This document shows positions 7,705-14,806 of a stretch of 28,500 bases of DNA, piece after piece. Under the pieces are notes generated by a model. It was not told the origin of the DNA, did no database searches, and saw only the letters and a program-made list of their open reading frames with translations. A program made the translations under genes and the position numbers. How positions within the stretch are numbered: the stretch's first letter is position 1; every line of letters begins with the position of its first letter. Origin of the DNA: Mesolinea sp964536465 (GTDB taxonomy: Bacteria; Chloroflexota; Anaerolineae; Anaerolineales; Anaerolineaceae). The stretch covers positions 1 through 28,500 of the forward strand of contig CAZHXQ010000016.1 in the NCBI GenBank assembly GCA_964536465.1. The letters are read 5' to 3'.

Positions 7705-8514
7705 ATGACACATCCGAAATTACGGGCAGCCATTTACGGTCACGCCGTGGGTGACGCACTGGGTTTACCGGTACAGTTCCAACCTCGTGGCAGTTTCAAG
7801 ATTGAAAGCATGACTGGTTATGGCACCTTCAATCTGCCACCCGGCTCCTGGTCTGATGACACATCTTTGACCATCGCCAGCTGTGATTCTTTGCGGGAGC
7901 TGGACGGACGGGTTGAACCGGCAGATATTTTCAGCCGTTTCGAAGATTGGTATTTTCGCAACCGTTATACTCCCTTCAACCAGGCCTATGACATTGGCGG
8001 TACAACCGCACGGGCGATTGAGACGGGAAAAGGCGAAACAGGTTTCTATTCAAACGGCAATGGCTCTTTGATGCGCCTCCTCCCGCTGGCATTTACCGAT
8101 GCAACTGACGAGCAGATCGAACAGGTTTCCGCCCTCACCCACGCTCACGAAATCGCCCGCCTGGCTTGTGTGATCTACATTCGAGTCGCCCGCGCCTTGC
8201 TGACAGAAACGGACTTTAGTCTGGACTATCCCGAGCCGTTCCAGCGCCTGAAAAACCTGACTAATTTATGCGAAAGCGAAATCAAATCCTCCGGTTACAT
8301 TGTCGATTCCCTCGAAGCCGCTCTCTCGTGCCTGCTGACCACTCGGGACTACTCAGAATGTGTCTTGAAGGCGGTAAACCTGGGCGGAGATACTGATTCT
8401 ATTGCCGCCATCGCCGGCGGACTGGCGGGCATCAAGTATGGCTTCGACGCTATCCCGAAAGACTGGCTGTACGCTTTGCAAGCAAAGGATGTAATTGAAA
8501 GCTGCCTGTTTTGA
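7705..8514 (+). CDS. ADP-ribosylglycohydrolase family protein
   Basis: A 269-residue protein of the DraG/ARH fold, which removes ADP-ribose from protein side chains or related substrates using two metal ions. The start region AAIYGHAVGDALGLPVQF is family typical. SDDTS (50-54) supplies ligands for the metal pair, and GGDTDS (227-232) supplies the C-terminal metal ligands. NGSLMRLLPLAF matches the middle substrate-loop motif. The ATG follows CAGGAGG at good spacing. It stands alone: divergent from the flippase operon and convergent with DUF951, with no ADP-ribosyltransferase next to it. The target could be an ADP-ribosylated protein, nucleic acid or small molecule; the sequence does not decide. 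Confidence 0.9.
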   Translation: MTHPKLRAAIYGHAVGDALGLPVQFQPRGSFKIESMTGYGTFNLPPGSWSDDTSLTIASCDSLRELDGRVEPADIFSRFEDWYFRNRYTPFNQAYDIGGTTARAIETGKGETGFYSNGNGSLMRLLPLAFTDATDEQIEQVSALTHAHEIARLACVIYIRVARALLTETDFSLDYPEPFQRLKNLTNLCESEIKSSGYIVDSLEAALSCLLTTRDYSECVLKAVNLGGDTDSIAAIAGGLAGIKYGFDAIPKDWLYALQAKDVIESCLF

Positions 8515-8609
8515 GATGGAGCCCGAGCAGATTGATGGATATTTTTAGAGAATCGGAAAAGTGACGTGCTGAGAAAAAGCAACTTATTCTGCTTAAAGAC
8601 CAGTGCAGT

Positions 8610-8807
8610 CTACTGCTGGGGTTTGCCGGGAAAGTGCTCTTTTAACCTGCGCTGCAGGTCGCGCCGCGATAAAAATACCTTATGCCCGCAGTTAAGGCAG
8701 ACCAGACCAAAATCAGCGCCCAGCCTGACTACCTCCCACTCAAAACTCCCACAGGGATGGGCTTTGCGCAAACGGACTTTATCACCGACTTTGATCTCGC
8801 TTAGCAT
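8610..8807 (-). CDS. DUF951 family small protein
   Basis: A 65-residue protein matching DUF951. It shows the pattern VGDKVRLRKAHPCGSFEW, then VVRLGADFGLVCLNCGHKV with a CxxC pair, then a basic segment SRRDLQRRLKEHF. The small beta-rich fold and paired cysteines suggest a nucleic-acid or metal-binding domain; no function is established to my knowledge. There is no ribosome-binding site. Instead TGATATAAT on the minus strand (8814-8822) ends six bases before the ATG, so the transcript is probably leaderless. It is divergent from the M50 protease gene and convergent with the ADP-ribosylglycohydrolase. Confidence 0.85.
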   Translation of the reverse strand: MLSEIKVGDKVRLRKAHPCGSFEWEVVRLGADFGLVCLNCGHKVFLSRRDLQRRLKEHFPGKPQQ

Positions 8808-8813
8808 GACGGC

Positions 8814-8822
8814 ATTATATCA
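8814..8822 (-). promoter_or_regulatory. Extended -10 promoter for DUF951, predicting a leaderless mRNA
   Basis: The minus strand reads TGA-TATAAT followed by six bases and then the ATG at 8807. A start six to seven bases after the -10 box would coincide with the A of the start codon. No good -35 hexamer is seen, as expected for a TGN-extended -10. Confidence 0.45.
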
Positions 8823-8828
8823 TCGCCA

Positions 8829-8837
8829 TGTTATAAT
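8829..8837 (+). promoter_or_regulatory. Extended -10 promoter for the M50 protease operon
   Basis: TGT-TATAAT on the plus strand, divergent from and only a few bases from the DUF951 -10 box. The predicted start is near 8844, with about 36 bases of leader before the ATG at 8880. No convincing -35 or strong ribosome site is present. Confidence 0.45.
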
Positions 8838-8879
8838 TTTCGCCTGCCTGCGGTCTGCCAACCCCAGCGCTGAGACAGT

Positions 8880-9524
8880 ATGATGAACCTGAACCCACCA
8901 ACCTTGATCGCCAGAGTGATCACCCTGGTCATCGCTCTGACCGTGCACGAGTTTTCGCACGCGTTTGTCGCCACTCGTTTTGGGGATGAAACTCCTCGCC
9001 GGGCTGGCCGCCTTACGCTCAATCCTTTGAGCCATCTCGACCCGATTGGTTCGCTCATGCTCGTGTTGGCGGGTTTCGGATGGGCAAAACCAGTTCCCAT
9101 TAATCCCTACGTGATTCGTCAAAACAACCGGGCGGGCGTTATGCTGGTATCGATCGCGGGGCCCGGCTCAAACTTGCTCATGGCGGTTCTGGCAGCCCTC
9201 CTGTTGAGACTCGGCTTGTTTCCGGTCACCTACCAGGTCAGCAGCGTGTTGCCGACCATGGGCTACTTTCTGGTGGAGTTCATTTACGTCAACGTCGCTT
9301 TGTTTCTCTTCAATATGCTGCCCCTGGCACCCCTGGACGGAGAAAAGGTGCTTGAATTTTTCTTACCTCATAGCTGGCAGGGCGCTTTGCAATCGATCCG
9401 ACAGTACGGTCCTTATGTCCTGCTGGCCTTGATTTTTGTCGGTCCTATGGTCGGGTTCGACCTTTTCGGCGTCATCATCCGCCGCCCGCTGATGGCGATT
9501 GTCAATTTTCTTATCGGCGCCTGA
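8880..9524 (+). CDS. Site-2 protease family (M50) intramembrane metalloprotease
   Basis: A 214-residue multi-pass membrane protein. The zinc site HEFSH (23-27) lies in the first hydrophobic segment. The second conserved motif, N145-x2-P-x4-D153-G in NMLPLAPLDGEKVL, supplies the third zinc ligand. There is no PDZ domain, so this is the compact M50B-type form common in Gram-positive bacteria and Chloroflexota. Such enzymes cleave transmembrane substrates within the bilayer; the substrate here is unknown. Two ATG codons are adjacent (8880 and 8883); an in-frame stop at 8871 excludes earlier starts. The GIY-YIG gene follows after nine bases, so they are probably co-transcribed. Confidence 0.92.
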   Translation: MMNLNPPTLIARVITLVIALTVHEFSHAFVATRFGDETPRRAGRLTLNPLSHLDPIGSLMLVLAGFGWAKPVPINPYVIRQNNRAGVMLVSIAGPGSNLLMAVLAALLLRLGLFPVTYQVSSVLPTMGYFLVEFIYVNVALFLFNMLPLAPLDGEKVLEFFLPHSWQGALQSIRQYGPYVLLALIFVGPMVGFDLFGVIIRRPLMAIVNFLIGA

Positions 9525-9533
9525 CGGGCTCCC

Positions 9534-9836
9534 GTGGCTTACTATTGCTACATCGTCCAATGCGCGAACGGTAACTATTACACCGGCTGGAGCACAGACC
9601 CTCTCCGCAGGCTGAGGCAACATAACGCCGGAAAAGGGGCGCAATACACACGCGCAAACAGTCCCTGCCAGCTGCTTTACGTCGAAGAGGTCCCAGACCA
9701 TAGTGCTGCTCTCAGGCGTGAAATAAAAATCAAACTTCTGAGGCACAATCAAAAAACCGCATTGATTGCCGATCTGAGCCGCAATATTCTGCCCGCTTTG
9801 CTCCACCGCAGTGACGCTGAGCACCCAGAAGACTGA
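9534..9836 (+). CDS. GIY-YIG nuclease family protein (UPF0213/YhbQ-like)
   Basis: A 100-residue stand-alone GIY-YIG domain. It starts at GTG and reads MAYYCYIVQCANGNYYTGWSTD, where YIV and YTG form the signature pair. R25/R28 in the segment DPLRRLRQHN and the Glu in ALRREIKIK are the usual catalytic and metal-binding positions. YTRANSPCQLLYVEE is typical of the small YhbQ-type subfamily, whose members are DNA-binding or endonuclease proteins of poorly defined role. The gene starts nine bases after the protease stop. The C-terminal 15 residues are polar and probably disordered. Confidence 0.9.
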   Translation: MAYYCYIVQCANGNYYTGWSTDPLRRLRQHNAGKGAQYTRANSPCQLLYVEEVPDHSAALRREIKIKLLRHNQKTALIADLSRNILPALLHRSDAEHPED

Positions 9837-9874
9837 GACAGGTCGCGATACTCCCAAATCGTCAGCGTCAAAAC

Positions 9875-9895
9875 ACAGAAAACGCGGCTTTCTGT
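9875..9895. repeat. Inverted repeat ACAGAAA-N7-TTTCTGT
   Basis: Perfect seven-base arms with a seven-base spacer, in the gap between the GIY-YIG gene and the coiled-coil gene. No T-run follows. It could be a weak terminator, an mRNA hairpin or an operator upstream of the TATACT box at 9940-9945. Confidence 0.3.
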
Positions 9896-9986
9896 TCGAT
9901 TATGCACAACGGAAGCTGCTTCAGCCAACAGCCATAAGGTATACTTTGAATACATCATTCCTCAATAAAATCATCCTGGAGGGAAC

Positions 9987-11144
9987 ATGGCAAGCTCACT
10001 CTCATCAATACTATTCAACGGTTTTCTGCCTGATCTGCTCGCGCAGGAAAATCAATCCGCCAACTGGGTCACTGTTGTGATTGGTATCCTCCTGATCCTG
10101 GCTTTGATCGGTTTGCTGATCTGGCTTTATACCACCGGGAAACTGGCACAGTGGTTTAAGGCAGGAACCCAAAGCGGCAAGTGGAAGATCCAGGATATGC
10201 AGCTCTCCAATGAAGCAAAAAAGACAGAACGAATCAAAACCGGCATAATCGAAGAACTGGGACAAAAAGCCTGGCAATCGGGGGTGAGCGACCCCAGCTA
10301 CGCGCAAGCCTGGGCCGATATCGAAGTCGTCGAAACCCAGATTAATCGGATTAAGGACCATTCCCGCACCTTGCAAGACCAACTTAATCAGGCGAGCAGC
10401 CAGCAAGAAGATGTCTCGCGCAACTTTAACGACCAGATCGAACAGCTGGACGACCAACGTAAGGAGACTGAAGCCAAACTCAAGCATGCCCAGTCTCAGC
10501 TGCGCCAGCTTGAGTCAGACCTGGACTCGCTTTCAACCCAAAAAAGTGACCTGCAGCGCAGCATCAAAGCTACCCGCACAGACCTGATCAATGCTGAGGG
10601 GCTGGACGATCCTGATCGTCCAGAAATTCTGGAGAGATTAAATGCCCGCCTGAACGAGCTGGTACAGCAATTGCTCAAAATAAGCAACCACGAGCCCGAA
10701 CTGGCTGGGCAGATCCCTGCCAATCAGTCGGAGGTGCTGACCCTCAACGCTCGGGTGACCGAGCTGGGCGATCAAATTCGCCGGCTGGAGAGTCAGAAAG
10801 CCCAAGAATTAGAACCCATCCAACTTCAGATAGAAGCGCTTGAAAAACAACTGCGCGCCAAAAATGAGGAAATAAAAGAATTGGAGAAAAAGACCGAGCC
10901 CATGATCAAGTCCTTGGGCTACCTGGTAGACACCGCCCGACCCGATTCTGAAGCTTTACGTGAAGAGTACACCCAGCTTGACGACGTCTACCAAAAATTG
11001 GCCGACACCACCCAGGAACGAACGGAGATTGTTACCAACCTGGAAAGCCTGGATAAAGAGGCCTCGCGCAATTTTTATCTGTTAATTCTGCTGGGGATTA
11101 TCGCTCTGGTTGTGGGTATTTTGCTGATCAGCGGCGTCTTATAG
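9987..11144 (+). CDS. Coiled-coil protein with a membrane segment at each end (unrecognised family)
   Basis: A 385-residue protein I cannot place in a named family. A short N-terminal stretch precedes a strong transmembrane helix (about 27-47, VTVVIGILLILALIGLLIWLY). A basic segment then suggests that the following part is cytoplasmic. Residues about 110-355 are rich in Glu, Gln, Leu, Lys and Asp with heptad-like spacing, predicting long coiled coils broken near residues 205-215 (LDDPDRPE). The last 24 residues form a second transmembrane helix (NFYLLILLGIIALVVGILLI). The product would be a cytoplasmic coiled-coil loop anchored at both ends. The ATG follows CTGGAGGG. GH3 glucosidase starts 13 bases after the stop. 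A scaffold or envelope-organising role is only a guess. Confidence 0.8.
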   Translation: MASSLSSILFNGFLPDLLAQENQSANWVTVVIGILLILALIGLLIWLYTTGKLAQWFKAGTQSGKWKIQDMQLSNEAKKTERIKTGIIEELGQKAWQSGVSDPSYAQAWADIEVVETQINRIKDHSRTLQDQLNQASSQQEDVSRNFNDQIEQLDDQRKETEAKLKHAQSQLRQLESDLDSLSTQKSDLQRSIKATRTDLINAEGLDDPDRPEILERLNARLNELVQQLLKISNHEPELAGQIPANQSEVLTLNARVTELGDQIRRLESQKAQELEPIQLQIEALEKQLRAKNEEIKELEKKTEPMIKSLGYLVDTARPDSEALREEYTQLDDVYQKLADTTQERTEIVTNLESLDKEASRNFYLLILLGIIALVVGILLISGVL

Positions 11145-11157
11145 ATCGCCCATAAGA

Positions 11158-13584
11158 ATGAGTTTGCCTGAAGAAATTTTACCCCTGTTGACCAGGGAAG
11201 AAAAATGCGCGTTGGGTTCAGGTCTGGACACCTGGCACACCAAGCCGGTGCCACGCCTGAAGATCCCCTCGCTCCTGTTTCATGACGGACCTCACGGCTT
11301 ACGCAAGCAGCCAGACCCCAGCGACGCATTGGGCCTAAACCAGAGCGTTCCGGCGACCTGCTTTCCCACAGCGGCAACCAGCGCGTGTTCCTTCGACCGC
11401 GAACTCCTCTGGCAGCTTGGCGCCGCCCTGGGCAGAGAAGCCCTCTTGCAGGAAATCGATGTGGTGCTCGGACCTGGAATTAACATCAAACGCTCGCCTT
11501 TGTGCGGCAGGAATTTTGAGTATTTTTCTGAAGACCCGCTCGTGAGCGGAGAACTGGCGGCAGCTTACGTTCAAGGTATCCAGGCTCAGGGCGTTGGCGC
11601 GAGTGTCAAACACTTTGCAGCCAACAACCAGGAGTTTTGTCGTCTGATCAATAACTCGCAGGTGGATGAGCGCGCCCTGCGAGAAATCTACCTCAAAGCA
11701 TTCGAGATCGTGGTTCGCAAGGCGCAACCCTGGACCATCATGCCCGCTTACAATCGCATCAATGCCACCTACGCTTGCCAGAATAAAACCCTGCTGACCG
11801 ACATTGCGCGCACTGAATGGGGTTTTGAAGGGCTTTTCATCAGCGACTGGGGCGCCGTGGAAGACCGTCTGGAAGCGGTTCAAGCCGGTCTGGACCTCGA
11901 GATGCCCTCCAGCGCTGGTTACCGTGACCAGCGGCTGCTTGAGGCTCTCCACGCGGGTCAAATTGAGGAGGGCTTTGTCGACCGCGCGGTGAGCAACCTG
12001 CTTGCCCTGATCCAGAAATGTCAGGTCCACAAAAACAAACCTCCCCAGGACACCTACCTTGAAAACCACGAGCTGGCCAGGCAAGTTCTCACTCAATCTG
12101 CGGTACTGTTGAAAAATGACTTTTCACTGCTTCCGCTCAAACCGGAGGCAGATGTGTTGATCGTGGGGGAGTTAGCCACAACACCACACTATCAGGGCTC
12201 GGGCAGCAGTCGCGTCAACCCGACTCGACTGGTCAGCCTGACCCAGGCTGTCGAAGCGCGCGGGTTAAGCTGGCAATACCTGCCCGGTTACAAAATTGAC
12301 TCTGACATCGAGGACGCCGCTCTTCTGGCCCAGGCCCGCTCTGCTGCCCGCGGAAAAGAGGCTGTGATTGTTGTGGCAGGATTGACCGAAGAAGATGAGG
12401 CTGAGGGCTACGACCGCACGCATCTGGCCCTGCACGCCAGTCAAAACAGGCTGATTCAATCCCTGGCTGAAGTCAACCCGCATGTGGTGGTGGTCCTGCT
12501 GGGCGGTGGCGTCATGACCCTGCCTTGGCTGGATCAGGTCAGTTCCCTGCTTTTTGTTGGACTGGCCGGGCAGGCTTTTGGCGAAGGCTGCCTCGACCTG
12601 CTGTTGGGAGATGTCAACCCCAGTGGCAAACTGACGGAAAGCTGGCCATTTTCACTTTCTGATGTGCCTTCCAGCGCCAGTTACTGCCAACGCTATAACA
12701 CAGCCTATCTTGAAAGCATTTTTGTCGGTTACCGTTACTACGCCACCGCTGGCAAAACGGTCTGCTTCCCTTTTGGGCACGGTCTGTCATACACCAGTTT
12801 CGCGGTTTCAGACCCGCAGATTTCAGCCGACCGCCTGCCTTGCGGTGAGACACTCACACTCAAGGTCAACCTGACCAACACCGGCAATCAGGCCGGTAAA
12901 GAGGTGCTCCAGGTTTACACAAACCCGCCACAAAGCACGGTTTTTAAAGCCGCCAGAGAATTGAAAGCCTTCCAAAAGATAGCGCTGTCACCCGGACAAA
13001 GCCAGGAGGTGTCATTCAGGCTCAGTTATGATGACTTCGCTTACTGGAACACTGAAACTCATCACTGGCAGGTCGAGCCAGGCATTTACGAGATCCTGAT
13101 CGGCACCAGCAGCACTGCCCTGCCCTTAAGTGTGGTGGTAGAGGTCGAATCAGAACACACCCCTGTCAGCCTGCCTGATTATCGCCAAGTTGCCCCTCAA
13201 TATTACAAATTGCCGATAAACCCCACTGACTTCAGTCAGGAGCAGTTCGAAAACTTGCCCGGTTCAGTCAAAGTCAGCCCACCCGTGCTCTCCCCCGGGA
13301 ATTTTGATCTCAATTCGACCCTTTGGGAGGCACAGCACACCTGGCACGGTCGCCTGATTGCAAAAGGTGCCTTGAAAATTGCCGAAAGGTTGGTAGGGAA
13401 ATCAACCGACAACTCGGGCAATACCCGACGCATAGTAGAAGCCTCCACACTAAACGCCCCCTTGAGATCATTTATTATGGGGGGCATACCGCTGGGTGTA
13501 TCGATTGGGATCTACCACTTGCTCAACAAGCGCTTCCTCAAAGGTCTGGGGGTTTTACTAAAAAGCCTGCTGTGCGGGCAGTAG
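11158..13584 (+). CDS. Glycoside hydrolase family 3 beta-glucosidase-like enzyme
   Basis: An 808-residue GH3 enzyme, predicted to release terminal beta-linked glucose or related sugars by a retaining mechanism. The TIM-barrel domain has HDGPHGLRKQ, the substrate motif KHFAANNQE, and the nucleophile D230 in ISDWGAV. The second alpha/beta domain runs to about residue 500 and includes LLLGDVNPSGKLTESWP. A fibronectin-III-like domain covers about 580-645 (GKEVLQVYTNPP to VSFRL). A C-terminal extension, NAPLRSFIMGG to NKRFLKG, resembles a tail I recall from other cytosolic GH3 enzymes. There is no signal peptide, so it probably acts on imported oligosaccharides or glycosides. The start has no clear ribosome site and lies 13 bases after the coiled-coil gene, suggesting coupling. 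Confidence 0.93.
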   Translation: MSLPEEILPLLTREEKCALGSGLDTWHTKPVPRLKIPSLLFHDGPHGLRKQPDPSDALGLNQSVPATCFPTAATSACSFDRELLWQLGAALGREALLQEIDVVLGPGINIKRSPLCGRNFEYFSEDPLVSGELAAAYVQGIQAQGVGASVKHFAANNQEFCRLINNSQVDERALREIYLKAFEIVVRKAQPWTIMPAYNRINATYACQNKTLLTDIARTEWGFEGLFISDWGAVEDRLEAVQAGLDLEMPSSAGYRDQRLLEALHAGQIEEGFVDRAVSNLLALIQKCQVHKNKPPQDTYLENHELARQVLTQSAVLLKNDFSLLPLKPEADVLIVGELATTPHYQGSGSSRVNPTRLVSLTQAVEARGLSWQYLPGYKIDSDIEDAALLAQARSAARGKEAVIVVAGLTEEDEAEGYDRTHLALHASQNRLIQSLAEVNPHVVVVLLGGGVMTLPWLDQVSSLLFVGLAGQAFGEGCLDLLLGDVNPSGKLTESWPFSLSDVPSSASYCQRYNTAYLESIFVGYRYYATAGKTVCFPFGHGLSYTSFAVSDPQISADRLPCGETLTLKVNLTNTGNQAGKEVLQVYTNPPQSTVFKAARELKAFQKIALSPGQSQEVSFRLSYDDFAYWNTETHHWQVEPGIYEILIGTSSTALPLSVVVEVESEHTPVSLPDYRQVAPQYYKLPINPTDFSQEQFENLPGSVKVSPPVLSPGNFDLNSTLWEAQHTWHGRLIAKGALKIAERLVGKSTDNSGNTRRIVEASTLNAPLRSFIMGGIPLGVSIGIYHLLNKRFLKGLGVLLKSLLCGQ

Positions 13585-13603
13585 CGGCACAGTCCCGGAC
13601 AAT

Positions 13604-14041
13604 TTAAACTTCCAGCAAAATCGTCACCGGGCCGTCGTTACAAAGTTCAACCATCATATGCGCGCCAAAGACGCCCTGCCCGGTTAATACGCCTAACTCG
13701 CGCAGTTTGTTGGCAAAAATATCTACCAAAGGTTCCGCGATTTCAGGCCTGGCAGCGTTAATAAACGAAGGACGCCGACCTCGGCTGGTGTCAGCATAGA
13801 GGGTAAACTGCGAGACTACCAGCGCCTGTCCCCCAATATCCAATAAAGAAAGATTCATTTTATCCGCGTCGTCCTCAAAGATGCGCAGACGAGCGCACTT
13901 CTCTGCCAGCTCTACTGCTTTGGAGGTGGTATCCTCCTGCCCTACCCCCAACAATATCACCAAACCTTTGTCAATTGAAGCGGCCAACTCGTTGTCTACC
14001 GAGACTTTGCCAAAACTGACCCGCTGGATAATGGCCCGCAT
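13604..14041 (-). CDS. dtd: D-aminoacyl-tRNA deacylase
   Basis: A 145-residue DTD enzyme, which hydrolyses D-amino acids (and glycine mischarged on tRNA-Ala) from tRNA as a chiral proofreading step. The start MRAIIQRVSFGKVSV, the catalytic motif SQFTLYA (77-83) and the C-terminal Gly-cisPro motif in NDGPVT (135-140) are all intact. Length is normal. The ATG lies one base after the stop of the histidine-phosphatase gene (TGA-A-ATG), so translation is coupled. It is convergent with the GH3 gene, 19 bases away. Confidence 0.97.
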   Translation of the reverse strand: MRAIIQRVSFGKVSVDNELAASIDKGLVILLGVGQEDTTSKAVELAEKCARLRIFEDDADKMNLSLLDIGGQALVVSQFTLYADTSRGRRPSFINAARPEIAEPLVDIFANKLRELGVLTGQGVFGAHMMVELCNDGPVTILLEV

Positions 14042-14042
14042 T

Positions 14043-14615
14043 TCACCAGCTCCGTGTTCCGTGTTCGATGTAACCAGGCCAGGTAAAATCTTCGTGGAAA
14101 TCCACCTCGACGATCTGGCAGTGTTCTATCCGGCCCGGGTTGTAGAACTGCTTGATGATATAAGCATGACAGGCGACGATTACTTTGTCATAATGCAAAT
14201 ATGGACGCAGAGCTGCATATGCCCGTTCAGCAACTTGATCATAACCTTCCCAATTAAATCTGGCACCCTGCCGACGCACGCCCTTAAAAGCGCTGATTTC
14301 TCTGACCGCGTCCAACGTGTCTGCCATGTCCTTATTTTCATAGGTTGTATCGATCAGCCATTCGTGCAGGTCAAATGCCACTTCGATTTTCAAGCCAGTC
14401 ACGCGGGAAATGATGGCGGCGGTTTGCAAAGCGCGCGGGTAGGGGGAACTCACGATTAATTGGCTGCCTTCCAGGCGTGGATCCAGGGCCACTTTTTCAG
14501 CTTGTTGGACTCCAAGCGCGCTCAAGGGCGCCAGTTCCCTCCCGGGACCTTTGAAACCTTTGCTTTCTGGTAAAGAATAATCGGGTTCTCCGTGTCTGAT
14601 CATTACTAAACGCAT
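14043..14615 (-). CDS. Histidine phosphatase family protein (phosphoglycerate-mutase-like)
   Basis: A 190-residue member of the histidine phosphatase superfamily. The catalytic motif RHGEP (7-11) contains the phospho-accepting H8. SSPYPRALQTA supplies a conserved arginine, and VIVACHAYIIK supplies the second histidine. An upstream in-frame start at 14675 would add 20 residues, but GAGGAG lies six bases before the ATG at 14615 and the motif then sits at the normal distance from the N-terminus, so 14615 is preferred. The substrate may be a phospho-sugar, nucleotide or alpha-ribazole phosphate; the sequence does not distinguish. It is the first gene of a coupled pair with dtd. Confidence 0.9.
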   Translation of the reverse strand: MRLVMIRHGEPDYSLPESKGFKGPGRELAPLSALGVQQAEKVALDPRLEGSQLIVSSPYPRALQTAAIISRVTGLKIEVAFDLHEWLIDTTYENKDMADTLDAVREISAFKGVRRQGARFNWEGYDQVAERAYAALRPYLHYDKVIVACHAYIIKQFYNPGRIEHCQIVEVDFHEDFTWPGYIEHGTRSW

Positions 14616-14806
14616 ATGTAGCTCCTCAATGAAGAAGTGTACCAAATTCTTTAGCGTTCCTTTGGCTATCCTCAACCCAAAACTGATAACAGGCGCACAT
14701 CAATTCATTGCTGATCTTATTAAAAGGAAAAAACCATTGTTGAGAGTAAGATTAATCCGTATGAACAAAGGAATCTGTGGTAAATTTTGATCTAAAGACG
14801 GAATAA

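Noticed and set aside
11335..12096. 253-residue minus-strand frame inside the GH3 gene
   Set aside because: It is antisense to the well-supported GH3 catalytic domain and shows no family features.
13455..13584. Hydrophobic C-terminal tail of the GH3 enzyme as a novel membrane anchor
   Set aside because: The segment resembles the C-terminal extension I recall from ordinary cytosolic GH3 enzymes, so it is not unusual.
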